Assembly: GCF_002906575.1 (NCBI RefSeq)
Contig: NZ_CP026309.1
Span: 372,001-436,000, forward strand
DNA: 64,000 nt
Source of the DNA: Salinigranum rubrum
Lineage (GTDB): Archaea; Halobacteriota; Halobacteria; Halobacteriales; Haloferacaceae
Direction: 5' to 3'
The translations under genes and the position numbers were made by a program. The notes beneath the pieces were generated by a model that saw only the letters and a program-made list of their open reading frames with translations, was not told where the DNA came from and did not search any database. Positions 1 through 9,473 of this stretch are shown here, piece after piece (position 1 is the stretch's first letter; each line of letters begins with the position of its first letter).

Positions 1-490
1 CGAGCGTCGCGAGTCCGGCTTCGGCCTCCAGCGTCGTCCCGAGTTCGGCTCGGTTCCGTCCCCAGGGCGGCTGGTCCGCGCGGACCTGCACCCGGAGGTC
101 GTCCCCCTCCTCGACGTGCTGGTCGGTGGCACCGTAGGGCAGGTAACCCTCGCCCGCGCCGAGGGCACAGACTGCGCCGCCGCCGAGCGTCTCGACGACG
201 CGAGCGTCGAAGACGGCACCCGTCGGAGTGGGTGAGAGCCACGCCAGCGTGTCGGTCGCGACCCGCAGTTCCCCGGTGACGCGCTCCAGTTCGTCCGGAG
301 CACCTACGACGCCCACCCCCTGCCGGTCGTCGGTCGTCTCGACCGTGACGTCGTGGTCGGTGTCGTCGAACTTCGCGTCGAACCGGCGACGGATGGGTGG
401 CGACGCCTGAACGACCTCGTGCCCTCCCGCGAGGAGGACGTGCGTGAGCGCAGTCGCGTAGATTCCCCTCACTCGAACGCGGGTCGTCAT
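1..490 (-). CDS. FAU-1/DUF402-type RNA-binding protein (partial, C-terminus outside window)
   Basis: The reading frame opens at ATG 490 and runs off the left edge. The N-terminus begins MTTRVRVRGIYATALTHVLL and continues with segments such as VETTDDRQGVGVVG and GGGAVCALGAGEGYLPYGAT, which I recognise as the haloarchaeal AU-rich RNA-binding protein family (FAU-1, DUF402, related to the S1-like part of RNase E/G). Members bind RNA, and a role in rRNA or mRNA processing is proposed. The start overlaps the stop of the upstream small gene in an ATGA arrangement, so the two are probably translationally coupled. Only about 163 residues are visible. The family assignment comes from recalled sequence similarity, not from a catalytic motif. 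Confidence 0.75.
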   Translation of the reverse strand, partial: MTTRVRVRGIYATALTHVLLAGGHEVVQASPPIRRRFDAKFDDTDHDVTVETTDDRQGVGVVGAPDELERVTGELRVATDTLAWLSPTPTGAVFDARVVETLGGGAVCALGAGEGYLPYGATDQHVEEGDDLRVQVRADQPPWGRNRAELGTTLEAEAGLATL

Positions 491-860
491 AACCGCCCGC
501 GGTCCCTGGTGAACCGGACGCGGTCGTTGACGGTCCCCCGAGCGAGAGTTCGACTTTCTCGTCGGTGAGCGGCCGTCCCCCCTCGACGGGGACGCCCCAC
601 GAGTCGAATCGGAGGTAGCCACGGATGTCCCCGCCGTGGGTGTGGAGGTCGATGTACTCCAGGGCGTGTTCTTGGATCTCGTCGGCGCTGTGTGCCATGT
701 CCATGTCGGAGTAGACGGTGTCGGCGCCCTCGAAGAACGCTTCGAGCGTCTCCGCGTCGCGTTCGACGGCCTCCGTGACGGCCTTCGAGACGGCGCGGAT
801 GTCCGAACGCGAGAGCCCGGCGTCGCGGAGCGCTCTCTGTGTCCGCTGGTCGAAGTGCAT
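487..860 (-). pseudogene. DUF7532-type small haloarchaeal protein, one-base frameshift
   Basis: From ATG 860 the frame reads MHFDQRTQRALRDAGLSRSD, then a segment containing YSDMDMAHSADEIQEHALEY and GYLRFDSWGVPVEGG. This is the small soluble protein that normally precedes the FAU-1 gene in haloarchaea. No function is known. Near 535-539 the plus strand has CCCCC. Adding one base there gives an ending with NDRVRFTRDRGRL and a TGA at 489-487, overlapping the ATG of the next gene exactly as expected for a coupled pair (124 residues). Without it, the frame runs on out of register through the FAU-1 gene. I therefore read it as a -1 frameshift, probably a sequencing error rather than a true pseudogene. 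The DUF number is from memory. Confidence 0.7.
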
Positions 861-983
861 ACCGGAACGTGTGTCCCAGGGGTCTTCAACGCTTCAGCCT
901 TCGTCCGTTTCGTCGCCCTGGAACGGGACCTGCTTGCAAGCAGCGGTGGTAAGACATTAAGCCACACGGTGACAGGTACGACC

Positions 984-1994
984 ATGACTGACAGCGTTGA
1001 CCCCGTCGAGTCCGCGTCGGACGACGGTGTCGACCTCTACGACGTATCGACGTGGGAGGAACGGACGTCCCTCGACGGACTCGCGGTCGCCATCTACCGC
1101 CTCATCGTCGGGACCGCACGGGTCGCCGTCATCCTCCTCGCCTTTCTCATCCTGCTCGCCATCGGTGGGTTGGCCGCGCTCACGGACCTTCAGGTCGGCG
1201 TCCTCACCCTCCTCTCGGCGATTCCCGCCCTGGGGCTCGCGGCGTACGTCTACTACAGCGACGTCACGACGAACGAACCGCTCTCGTTACTGGTCGCCAC
1301 GTTCCTCCTCGGCGTGCTCACGGCCAACTTCGCGGCCGTCCTCAACTCGCTGGCCCGGCCGGCGTTCCAGACGCTCGGCTTCATCGGGTCGGTCGCGTTC
1401 TTCTTCGTCGTCGTCGGGCCGGTCGAGGAGACGGTCAAACTGCTGGCGGTTCGTCTCCACGCCTACCGTCGAAGCGAGTTCGACGCCGTCGTCGACGGTG
1501 CCGTCTACGGCGCGATGGCCGGCCTCGGCTTCGCCACCATCGAGAACTCGCTGTACATCACCCAGAACCTCGGCACGGGGACCGAGATGGACCTCGGCCT
1601 CGGCCTCATCGGCATGGGCGGCGGCATCACGGCGGTTCGGGCGCTCGCCGGTCCGGGCCACGTCATCTACTCGGCCATCGCGGGCTACTACCTCGGCCTG
1701 GCGAAGTTCAACCGCGAGAACGCCGGCCCCATCGTCATCAAGGGGCTCATCATCGCGGCGCTCATCCACGCAACCTACAACTCCACGGTCGGCATCGGCT
1801 CCGGTATCATCTCGACGCTGACCGGTCTCCCGCCGCTCGCGGCGTTCTTCGCCTACGTCATCCTCTTCGACGGGGTGTTCGGCCTCTACCTCATCAGGAA
1901 GATCAAGCGGTACCGCGACGCCTACCGTCACGCCCACGCCGAGGACACGGCCCACGAGAGCGCGTTCCGCTCGGAGCCGACCGAGTTCGAGTAG
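984..1994 (+). CDS. PrsW-family intramembrane metalloprotease
   Basis: Protein of 336 residues from ATG 984 (MTDSVDPVESASDD). It is mostly hydrophobic with about eight membrane segments after a soluble acidic N-terminus. Family hallmarks are visible: the EE pair in VEETVKLLA (E148/E149), the motif GFATIENSLYI, a histidine in GPGHVIYSAIAGYYLG (H226) and another in ALIHATYN (H262). PrsW proteases (CAAX-protease related) cleave anti-sigma or other membrane proteins in bacteria; the substrate in archaea is unknown. The start was chosen because upstream in-frame codons translate into low-complexity sequence that does not fit the family. It stands alone and converges on the riboflavin synthase gene. 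Confidence 0.85.
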   Translation: MTDSVDPVESASDDGVDLYDVSTWEERTSLDGLAVAIYRLIVGTARVAVILLAFLILLAIGGLAALTDLQVGVLTLLSAIPALGLAAYVYYSDVTTNEPLSLLVATFLLGVLTANFAAVLNSLARPAFQTLGFIGSVAFFFVVVGPVEETVKLLAVRLHAYRRSEFDAVVDGAVYGAMAGLGFATIENSLYITQNLGTGTEMDLGLGLIGMGGGITAVRALAGPGHVIYSAIAGYYLGLAKFNRENAGPIVIKGLIIAALIHATYNSTVGIGSGIISTLTGLPPLAAFFAYVILFDGVFGLYLIRKIKRYRDAYRHAHAEDTAHESAFRSEPTEFE

Positions 1995-2010
1995 CGTCGC
2001 GAACTCGGAC

Positions 2011-2619
2011 TCAGATCCGTTCGTCGACGCCCGCGAGATAGCCCTCCAGCATCGACTCGACGTACTTGGCGACGACGTCCACCTCGACGTGGACGGGGTC
2101 GCCCGGGTCCTTCTCGGAGAGGGAGGTCAGTTCGTACGTCGTCGGGATGATGGCGACGTCGAACGTCTCCTCCTCCCGGGAGGCGACGGTCAGCGAGATG
2201 CCGTCGAGCGCGACCGAGCCCTTCGAGACGACGTACTGCCGCACGTCAGACGGCAACGAGAACGTGTAACGCCAGTCCTCGCCGACGCGTTCGACCCTCT
2301 CGACGACCGCCGTCGTGTCGACGTGACCCTGCACGAGGTGACCGTCGAACCGCCCGTCGGCGGCGAGCGCACGTTCGAGGTTGACGACGTCTCCCTCGCC
2401 GACCTCCCCGAGATACGTCTTCTCGACCGTCTCGCTGGCGAGGAACACCTCGAACCACCCCTCCGCGAACCGCTCGACGGTGAGACAGACGCCGCTGACG
2501 CTGATCGACTGGCCGTGGTGGAGCGCCTCGAAGTCGTGGCCGATACGCAGCCTGCGGCCGTCGTCGGTCGCCGTCACCGACCGTATCTCGCCCGTGGACT
2601 CGACGATTCCGGTGAACAT
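2011..2619 (-). CDS. ribE: Riboflavin synthase, alpha-chain type
   Basis: A 202-residue protein starting MFTGIVESTGEI, the signature N-terminus of bacterial-type riboflavin synthase (two lumazine-binding repeats). It converts two 6,7-dimethyl-8-ribityllumazine molecules to riboflavin plus a pyrimidinedione in the cytosol. The second repeat begins near VDTTAVVERVERVGEDW and contains SKGSVALDGISLTVA, the counterpart of SVSGVCLTVERF in repeat one. Haloarchaea use this bacterial-type enzyme rather than the RibC-type archaeal synthase. ATG 2619 was chosen because the family always begins at MFTGI; longer upstream reading is not supported. It is monocistronic here, with roughly 490 bp of non-coding DNA upstream. 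Confidence 0.93.
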   Translation of the reverse strand: MFTGIVESTGEIRSVTATDDGRRLRIGHDFEALHHGQSISVSGVCLTVERFAEGWFEVFLASETVEKTYLGEVGEGDVVNLERALAADGRFDGHLVQGHVDTTAVVERVERVGEDWRYTFSLPSDVRQYVVSKGSVALDGISLTVASREEETFDVAIIPTTYELTSLSEKDPGDPVHVEVDVVAKYVESMLEGYLAGVDERI

Positions 2620-2773
2620 ACCCGGGGTTGGGGGTGGTTCCGTATACGGGTTTCTCTCCGTTCTCTCTGCTCGTTCGGGCTCGGCGGGTGTACGGCTCGG
2701 TGGCTGGAAACGAACAGCGGTCGGCGGTACAAGGGTGCACACGAACTCGAACACATGGTCGCGCGGTGCACGG

Positions 2774-2887
2774 GCGCGGTGAAGCCACAGGCCTCCCCAG
2801 CCGATTGCGGTGCTCGCACCTCCGGTGCTGCGCTCCTCACCCCTCGCGCGTTCGCTCGCGTTGCTCGCTCTCACGCGCCACCGCACC
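2774..2887 (-). repeat. Dispersed intergenic repeat, copy A
   Basis: Read on the minus strand, three blocks match copy B at 55784-55900: GGTGCGGTGGCGCG-like, CGCGCGAGGGGTGAGG, and AATCGGCTGGGGAGG followed by a GTGGC...CGCC tail. The spacers between the blocks differ in sequence. Spacer two in this copy contains a small hairpin (GCACC / GGTGC). Conserved blocks with changing spacers suggest a small element or RNA rather than chance GC-rich similarity. Confidence 0.55.
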
Positions 2888-3085
2888 ACCCTGTCTTGGT
2901 GTGGTTGGGGTGGCTGGCGGTTGCGGCCACACCGCGCCCGTGTACCGTGCGGTCTTCCTGGGGTCCTCAGTCACCGCTGTGACCCTCCCGATGTCTCCAC
3001 TCACTGCGACGAGAGCCACTCGCGCGTTCACCGCCCCACACACCCATCGTACCCCCCGTCCTCCGACTGCGAGTGGGCCGTACGC

Positions 3086-3092
3086 TTTTATC
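3086..3092 (+). promoter_or_regulatory. TATA-like box of the DUF502 gene
   Basis: TTTTATC is centred about 26 nt before ATG 3114, the usual distance for a leaderless haloarchaeal transcript, and lies in GC-rich surroundings. Confidence 0.55.
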
Positions 3093-3113
3093 GTCCCACA
3101 TGCGACGCTTTGT

Positions 3114-3776
3114 ATGTCTCTGGCCACGCGGCTGCGGAACAGTTTCATCACCGGTCTCTTCCTGGTCGCGCCGCTCGCGGTGACGCTGTTCGTCCTCCAG
3201 TTCGCGTTCGAGTGGGTCACGTCGACCATCCGTCCGGTCGTCCGGCAGGTCCAGCCGTTCCTCGCGACCACGCTCGACTACTCGGGCGACCTCGTGTTCG
3301 TCTCGCAGGTGCTCTCGGCGCTGCTCATCGCCACCGCCATCACGTTCGCGGGCTATCTCGCCTCGAAGAGCCTCGGACAGCGGCTCTTCGGCGGGTTCGA
3401 GCGCGGCGTCCGACTCATCCCGCTCGTCCGGACCATCTACTTCGGTGTCCGGCAGGTGTCGGAGTCGCTCACCGAGTCCACAGAGAGCTACGACCGGGTC
3501 GTCCTCGTCGAGTACCCCCGCGAGCGCCACTGGATGCTCGGCTTCGTTACGAGCGAGAGCCCCCGACGGGTCGAGCAGGCGACCGGTGAGGACCTCCTGA
3601 CCGTCTTCATTCCCCACAGCCCCAACCCGACGGTCGGCAAACTCATGATGGTCCCCGAGGAGGAACTGTGGGAGCTCGACATGTCGGTCAGAAGCGGGTT
3701 CCGTATCATCGTCACGACCGGGCTGAGCGCCGAGGACATGGAGGACGACCTCCCGGCGGGCGTCATCGCCGATTGA
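3114..3776 (+). CDS. DUF502 family membrane protein
   Basis: Protein of 220 residues beginning MSLATRLRNSFITGLFLVAP. It has two N-terminal membrane segments (roughly residues 10-35 and 60-85) followed by a soluble domain with the family motif TVFIPHSPNPTVGKLMMVPEEEL, which identifies DUF502. The function is unknown; bacterial homologues are inner-membrane proteins. ATG 3114 is supported by the TATA-like box at 3086-3092 and by family length. The gene stands alone and converges with the anion transporter to its right. Confidence 0.85.
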   Translation: MSLATRLRNSFITGLFLVAPLAVTLFVLQFAFEWVTSTIRPVVRQVQPFLATTLDYSGDLVFVSQVLSALLIATAITFAGYLASKSLGQRLFGGFERGVRLIPLVRTIYFGVRQVSESLTESTESYDRVVLVEYPRERHWMLGFVTSESPRRVEQATGEDLLTVFIPHSPNPTVGKLMMVPEEELWELDMSVRSGFRIIVTTGLSAEDMEDDLPAGVIAD

Positions 3777-3816
3777 CCCTGACTCTCACCCTGGACCTTG
3801 CCGACGTCTCGACGAC

Positions 3817-5646
3817 TCACACTCCCCACAGCACGACGATGCCGAGCGTGGTCACGACGGTCAAAAGCGCCTGCAGCGGCGCGCCCACGCGGACGTAGTC
3901 GGTGAACCGATACCCGCCGGGACCGTACACCATGAGGTTCGTCTGGTATCCGACGGGCGTCATGAACGCCGTCGAGGCCGCGAACGTCACGGCGAGGACG
4001 AACGCGAACGGGTCCGCGCCGATGCGTCCCGCCGTGTCGACCGCGATCGGGAGGAGGAGGACGACGCTCGCGACGGGCGTCACGACGTTCGCGAGCAACC
4101 CCGTCAGGAGGTAAAAGGCCGCGAGCATCCCCACGGCGGGGACGAGCGCTGACAGGGCGACGACGCCCGAGGCCAGCACGTCGACGCCGCCGGTATCCTG
4201 CATCGCCAGCCCCAGCGGGATGACGCCCGCGAGGAGGAAGATGACGTTCCAGTTGACGGCGTCGTAGGCGTCCGACGGCGTGAGGATGCCCGTGACGACC
4301 ATCGCGACGACGCCGCCCAGCGCCGCGATGACGATGGGGACGACGCCGAGCGCCGCCAACCCGATGACGCTCCCCACGATTGCGAGCGCCGGGAGCGTCG
4401 TCGGCTGGAGTTCCCGCCCCCGAATGCGGTCGATGAGGTCCGGAATCTCGCCGGTGACGACGAACTCGTGGGTTTCGAGGAGGTACTCGACCGTCTCCTC
4501 GGTCGTCTGCAACAACAGCGAGTCGCCGGCCTCGATGACGTGCGGGCCGAAGCGCTCCCGAACCAGGTCGCCGTTCCGCCGACGGACCCCGATGACGGTC
4601 GCGTCGTACCGCTCTCGCACTCTGGCCCCGGCGATGGTATCCCCGACGACCGACGACTCGGAGGGGACGACCAGTTCGACGAGCGTCCCCTCCGCGGGGT
4701 TGTCGAGTTCGTCGTCGCCCACCGTCGCCCGCGGGAGGTACCGGAGGTCGGCGACGTCGCAGAAGCGCTTGATCTCGTCGGGTGCGCCCCGAACGGTGAG
4801 GATGTCGCGCGCGTTCAGTTCCCGGTCGGAGTCGGTCGCGATGAAGTGTTCGTGGCCGCGGACGACGTCGAGGATGTCGATGTCGAGGTCGCGGGCGGCG
4901 TCGCTCGCGACGTCCGCGGCCGGGACGCCGACGAGCGGCGACCGCGCGGGAACGAGCACCCGTGCGAGGTACGCGTCGATCTCGTACTGGGTGGTTCTGT
5001 CGCCCGGCGTCACCCGCGCCGGCGTGAGCGCCTTGCCGACCGTCAGGAGGTACACGCTTCCGACGACGAGGACGACGAGGCCGAGAGAGGTGAACTCGAA
5101 CATGCTGAACGGGTGGTCGATGAGCGACGCCGAGAGGTCGCTGGCGACGAGGTTCGTCGCCGTCCCGATGAGGGTGAGCGTCCCGCCGAGCATCGACGCG
5201 TACGAGAGGGGCAAGAGGAGCTTCGACGGCGAGACGCCCGCCTCCTCGGCGAGGTCGGTCACCATCGGGATGAACACCGCGACGACCGGGGTGTTGTTGA
5301 TGACGCCGGCGATGGGTCCCGTCAGGGCGACGACCGCCGCCAGCAACCGGTTCTCGTTCCCTCGGGTGACGTGGGCCACCTCCGCGCCGAGGCGCCGGAC
5401 GACGCCCGTCTCTTCGATACCCTTCGAGAGGACGTACATCGCCAGGATGGTCACCGTCGCCGGGTTCGAGAACCCCGAGAGCCCTTCCTCGGCCGAGATT
5501 CCCGTCCACGGCCCGAGGACGACGAGGGCGACGACGAGTCCGATGGCGACGATGTCGGGTGAGACGACCTCGGTGACGAACAGCGCGACCGTGACGAGGA
5601 TGAGCCCGAACACCAGCGCCGTTTCGGTCGGCAGTCCGAGGATCAT
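3817..5646 (-). CDS. SLC13/CitT-type anion transporter with two TrkA-C domains
   Basis: Protein of 609 residues starting MILGLPTETALVFGLILVTV. Two hydrophobic halves of a divalent-anion:Na+ symporter fold flank a soluble centre (about residues 210-390) with two TrkA-C/RCK-C regulatory domains; segments such as VELVVPSESSVVGDTIAGA and RERFGPHVIEAGDSLLLQT are typical. SLC13-type motifs NNTPVVAVFIPMV and ATNLVASD in the N-half and MTPVGYQTNLMVYGPGGY in the C-half are the paired asparagine-proline helix tips that bind substrate and sodium. The substrate may be sulfate, phosphate or a dicarboxylate and cannot be decided from sequence. No neighbouring gene gives a clue. Confidence 0.88.
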   Translation of the reverse strand: MILGLPTETALVFGLILVTVALFVTEVVSPDIVAIGLVVALVVLGPWTGISAEEGLSGFSNPATVTILAMYVLSKGIEETGVVRRLGAEVAHVTRGNENRLLAAVVALTGPIAGVINNTPVVAVFIPMVTDLAEEAGVSPSKLLLPLSYASMLGGTLTLIGTATNLVASDLSASLIDHPFSMFEFTSLGLVVLVVGSVYLLTVGKALTPARVTPGDRTTQYEIDAYLARVLVPARSPLVGVPAADVASDAARDLDIDILDVVRGHEHFIATDSDRELNARDILTVRGAPDEIKRFCDVADLRYLPRATVGDDELDNPAEGTLVELVVPSESSVVGDTIAGARVRERYDATVIGVRRRNGDLVRERFGPHVIEAGDSLLLQTTEETVEYLLETHEFVVTGEIPDLIDRIRGRELQPTTLPALAIVGSVIGLAALGVVPIVIAALGGVVAMVVTGILTPSDAYDAVNWNVIFLLAGVIPLGLAMQDTGGVDVLASGVVALSALVPAVGMLAAFYLLTGLLANVVTPVASVVLLLPIAVDTAGRIGADPFAFVLAVTFAASTAFMTPVGYQTNLMVYGPGGYRFTDYVRVGAPLQALLTVVTTLGIVVLWGV

Positions 5647-5735
5647 ATCGGTCCAACCGAGCGGTTTCGGCTTAGGTGTTCGCCTCGGCGACGAGAAGGG
5701 GCGCGTTTTTACCGCCCGCTCGCCAACCGCTCCCC

Positions 5736-5987
5736 ATGGCGCTGGGTATCTCCGAATCGATCCAGCTGGCGGCGAGCCTCGTCTTCGCCATCCCGCTCGG
5801 CATCTTCGGCGTCGACACGCTCCTCCGCGGGGACACCTTCCTCGGCGGCGTCGCTCTCGTCGTCGCCGTGTTGATGGTCCTCCTCCCCCGGATGCTCACG
5901 ACACCGACCGACATCCCCGCGGCGGCTGCCGAGAAGGCCGTCGGCAAGGCGGTCAAGATGCCCGACGACGAGGAGAACCAGGACTGA
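5736..5987 (+). CDS. Small two-helix membrane protein (DUF7533-like)
   Basis: An 83-residue protein from ATG 5736 (MALGISESIQLAASLVFAIP) with two membrane helices, an intervening loop containing LLRGDTFLGG, and an acidic tail ending PDDEENQD. I recognise it as a haloarchaeal conserved small membrane protein; the DUF7533 label is from memory. Function is unknown. The start is set by the family-like N-terminus: the longer in-frame extension upstream is arginine- and proline-rich and resembles no protein. It is divergent from the anion transporter, so the roughly 90-bp gap holds promoters for both. Confidence 0.7.
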   Translation: MALGISESIQLAASLVFAIPLGIFGVDTLLRGDTFLGGVALVVAVLMVLLPRMLTTPTDIPAAAAEKAVGKAVKMPDDEENQD

Positions 5988-5988
5988 C

Positions 5989-7154
5989 TTAGTCGAGCGC
6001 CCGCGACGGCGACAGCGACTTCGGAAGCGGGACGACCCGTTCGACGCTGCCACCGTCGTCGCCGTCGAGACAGAGCGTCTCGACGTGGCGCACGACGTCC
6101 GTCCGTCGCCCCTCGCTCACGGTCTCGTCTCCCGCTCGACTGACGCTCGCCGCGACGACCACCACCTGTCCGGACTCGACTTCCTCGCCGCCCCGCGGTC
6201 GTTCGCGCGACGCAAGTCCGACGCCGTCAACCGTCACCGACGGCTCTTCGAACCCGTACGCCGTCACCTCGGCGCGGACCTCGCCGGCGACTTCCCCCGC
6301 CGTCACTGAGTCGCCGTCGAGCGCGGCGGAGAGTCGGTCGCGGCCGGCGCGGTGGGCGGCGTCGAGGGCCAGTTGCGCCCGTCGCTCCCACCCGCCGTCG
6401 CCGTCGACGACGAACGTCCACGCCGCTCGAATCCGTGTCCCGCTCGGTCCCACCGGCTGACAGTCCACGACGACCGGTCGGCCGGCCGAGAGCGCGTCCG
6501 TGCCGACTCCTCTCACCCGAACGTCGGGGGTCTCGACGCCACTCCCTGCGAGCGCGGCGGCCACCGAGCGGGCGAGTCGGTCGGCCGTCAGCGGCCCTTC
6601 GGCGTCGTGGAGCCTCCCCTCCCTGACGTCGCCCCCGGCGAGGCGCTCGGCTGCCGTGTCGAATCCGCTCCCCGTCGCCGTCCCGAGCGCTCGGACGGCG
6701 TCGCGCTCGGCGGGCGTCTTCACCGCCCGTGCCTCTTCGAGCGCTGCTGTCGACGCGAGGTCGTACCCGCGCGTTCGAGAAAGAGCGCAGCGTCGTGGCG
6801 AACCGCACGCGGCGTGAGCACTCGTCCTCCGTCGCCGACCAGTTCGTCGACGACGGACGCGACCGACCCCGCGGGGTCGTCGACGGGGCGGAGTTCGGCG
6901 TGTTCGCGCTCCGCCCTCGTGACCCCGGCGTCGTAACAGTCGTCGCCGCGTTCGACCAGTCTCACGGCGCCATCGGCCGTCACGACGACGGCGTCGCTCC
7001 CGAGGTACGCGCTGTCGGCGTCGCTCCCGGCGTGGACGAACGCCACCCTGGCCCCGTCGGTCCGGAGTCGGTCGCGGACGACGCTCAGCCCTCGCTCGAC
7101 ACGGCTCGCGCGGACGCGCCGGGGGTCGAACTCGGTTTCGTGGCCGGCGGGCAC
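5989..7154 (-). pseudogene. M24-peptidase-like protein (Xaa-Pro dipeptidase fold), one-base frameshift
   Basis: Two frames join into one protein of about 388 residues. The N-half (from ATG 7154) reads MPAGHETEFDPRRVRASRVE and includes AFVHAGSDADSAYLGSDAVV, like a creatinase N-domain. The C-half (to 5989) carries AVKTPAERDAVRALGTATGS and resembles the pita-bread domain. The switch is at CCC 6766-6768: one extra base restores YDLASTAALEEARAVKTPAE in frame. I do not see the five metal ligands (D, D, H, E, E) of active M24 enzymes, so it may be a non-catalytic relative. It directly follows the helicase gene (6 nt gap), so they are probably co-transcribed. The frameshift is more likely a sequencing error than decay. 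Confidence 0.6.
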
Positions 7155-7160
7155 AGCGCG

Positions 7161-9001
7161 CTACGGTTCCGGCGCCGTCGGCTCCTGGGCCGCGTCGAGC
7201 AACTCCTCCAGTTCCTCCTCGCGGAGTTCGTTGTGGAGGAGGACGCTCACCGGGAGGGTGGGCGCGCCGTCGACGAGGTTCTCGAGGATGACGAGTCGTT
7301 CGCGGGCGCGGGACATCCCGACGTAGAAGACGCGGCGTTCGTTGTCGGTCAGGATGGGGACGGGGCTCGTCGTCGAGGTGAACCCCTCGATACCGTGGGA
7401 TTCGAGTTCCTCGTCGCTCACGGAGGCGGCCATCTGCTCGACGACCTTCTCCGTGAGGTCCGTCGAGACGAAGACGTGGTCGGCCTCGCGACCCTTCGCG
7501 GAGTGGATGGTTCCCAGGCGGACGTGGTCGGGGTCCATCCCCTGGTAGGGGCCCTTGAAGTACGCCGCGACGGACTTTCGCTGGAAGCTGGTCACCTTGC
7601 GGACCATGTCCGACGCCGACGCCCCGTCGGGGACGAACGGGGCGAGGTTCCGTATCTCGTCGCCGGGGATGGTGAAGGCCGCGAGGTCGTCAGTGTCCGC
7701 GCTCTCTTCGTACTCGTCGATGAGGTCGTAGAAGTCGTCGCGCTCGTTCGAGCCGAACGCCGACTCCTGGAGCATGTCGGCCAGTCGGCGGGCCTCTAAC
7801 CCTGAGATGGGTTCGTCGTCGACCAGTTTCTCGACGGCGTGGACGTAGTCGGTGAGCCGGTCGGTCCACATCCGCTGGTCGGTGAGGGTGGAGAAGGGCA
7901 TCCCGAGCGGGAGGAACTCGTCGATGAACTGGAACATCTGGTAGCGCGCCCGGAACAGGATCATCACGGTCCCCTCGTCCTGTTCGACGGTGTAGCGGAC
8001 GTTCCGGGCGAGGTCGAGCATCGAGGGGTTGTGGACGCCCTCGACTCTCCCGCCTTCCTTGCGGGGTTTGAGGTCCTTCTCCTGGCGCTTCTCGATGTGG
8101 CGAATCTCGCGGTTGACGACGTTGAGAATCTTCGAGGGTAAGCGGTAGGAGTTCGGGAGGATGACGTCCTCGTCGCGGGGGGTGTCGAGGAGGAGGTCCG
8201 GGTCCGCGCCCTGCCAGGCGTAGACGACCTGGTCGTCGTCGCCGGCGATGAGGACCTTCTTCATGTGGGGCTTCCACTCCTCGTAGACGTCGTACTGGAG
8301 GGTCGTGATGTCCTGGAACTCGTCGATGACGAGGTAGTCGACGTGCGGGACGAGCGAGCGCTGCTTCACCCGTTCGAGCATGTCCGCGAAGCCGACGAGG
8401 CCGTTGTCACCCTTGTACTTCCGCCACGCGCGGATGGTCTCCGGAATGTCGACGCGGTCGTCCGAGGAGGGCCACGTCGGCGTGTACTTGTTGCCCTCCT
8501 GGGCGTTCGGGTCGATGTCGGGGGGAGCCGAACCTCCTCGACGTTCCACTGGAAGGGGACGTCGTACCAGTCGGCGACGTCCCGTCTCGTCCGCTGGAGC
8601 CACTGCGAGGTGGCGATAATCTTGTTCCCGAGCGTGGTCGAACGGGCGGTCCGGCGGCCGCCGCTCTTGTACTCGTCCTCGTACTCGATGCCGTACTCCT
8701 CACAGAACTCCTGTTTGTCCTTCTCGCCGACGACGTCGCCGCGCGAGAGGTTCAACAGTTCGTACGCCTTCGCGTGCATCGTCGAGACGTTCCCCTTCAA
8801 CACCCGCGGGTTCGTGCCGAGTCGTTCCGCGAGTCGTTCGCGAATCTCGGCCGCGGCCGCGCGCGTGTAGGAGACGACGAGAACGTCGGAGACGTCGATA
8901 TCGTCCTCCTCGAGCAGGGTCTCGACGCGGTCGAGGAGGGCCGTCGTTTTCCCGCTCCCCGGGCCACCGAACAACCGGGTGACGGTCGGTGCTTCGCTCA
9001 T
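7161..9001 (-). pseudogene. UvrD/Rep-type superfamily I DNA helicase, one-base frameshift
   Basis: The N-half from ATG 9001 (MSEAPTVTRLFGGPGSGKTT) has the Walker A motif GGPGSGKTT and motif Ia VVSYTRAAAAEIRERL. The C-half has Walker B VIDEFQDIT, AGDDDQVVYAWQGAD (motif III), the later motif LGTIHSAKGREADHVFV and VFYVGMSRARERLVIL (motif VI). The frame is lost at a run of six G (8520-8525, plus strand). One more base joins VEEVRLPP to DIDPNAQEGNKYTP, giving about 613 residues. It is a 3'-5' DNA helicase of the UvrD group, probably in repair. With all helicase motifs present, a sequencing error is likelier than a dead gene. Confidence 0.85.
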
Positions 9002-9143
9002 TGTACCCGTTCACGCCCCGCTGGTTCATAAACGACGTGCCTCGTCGCGTCGCCGTTCGGGACAGACGACGCGTACCTCCCGGTGCCGGTTCGATACCGA
9101 CGCCGAAAGAAGAACGCGGGGCCGTACGACGTGTCGCGACGGC

Positions 9144-9338
9144 TCAGGTGCTCGGGTTCCATCCGCAGACCGAACACCGGTTCGCGGAGGTGTCGTGGAG
9201 TCCGCCGCACTCCGGGCACTGAAGCTTGTTATACGACTGGTCCCAGCGTACCGGTGTCGTCTCGTGTCCGCGGTCCGAGAGGAACTGATCGAACACTTCG
9301 TCTTCGAAGTCGCTGGGTTCGGCTGCCATACGAGCCAT
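9144..9338 (-). CDS. HVO_0416-type small zinc-finger protein
   Basis: A 64-residue protein with one zinc ribbon: CPECGG near residue 41 and CSVCGW near residue 55, after an acidic stretch and the conserved RGHETTPVRWDQSYNKLQC. This matches the haloarchaeal HVO_0416 family of very small zinc-finger proteins, whose role is unknown (regulation or protein-protein contacts are guessed). MARMAAEPSDF could start at 9338 or at the second methionine, 9 nt later. It lies alone between the helicase gene and the M32 carboxypeptidase, all on the same strand but with gaps over 130 bp. Confidence 0.75.
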   Translation of the reverse strand: MARMAAEPSDFEDEVFDQFLSDRGHETTPVRWDQSYNKLQCPECGGLHDTSANRCSVCGWNPST

Positions 9339-9473
9339 GGTACGGCGTGACGTTACTTATGTCTACTGTTGCCATGGTACCCTTTCGCACTACGGTGCGG
9401 TTCGCGTCACGTTCGCGCGGTGTTGTGCGTCCGGGACGGAACGCACGGGTGATGGGGACGGGTCCGGGGGGAT

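Larger units (their letters stand above)
2620..3113. other. Non-coding gap with one copy of a dispersed repeat
   Basis: About 490 bp separate the divergent riboflavin synthase and DUF502 genes. I see no credible gene. Three short conserved blocks at 2774-2806, 2835-2850 and 2874-2887 recur in inverted orientation at 55784-55900. The right end carries the TATA-like box for the DUF502 gene. Confidence 0.6.

Noticed and set aside
1052-2041. Long arginine- and proline-rich frames overlapping core genes, here and throughout
   Set aside because: They are out-of-frame shadows of GC-rich acidic genes; the codon pattern and protein composition fit the opposite or shifted frame.
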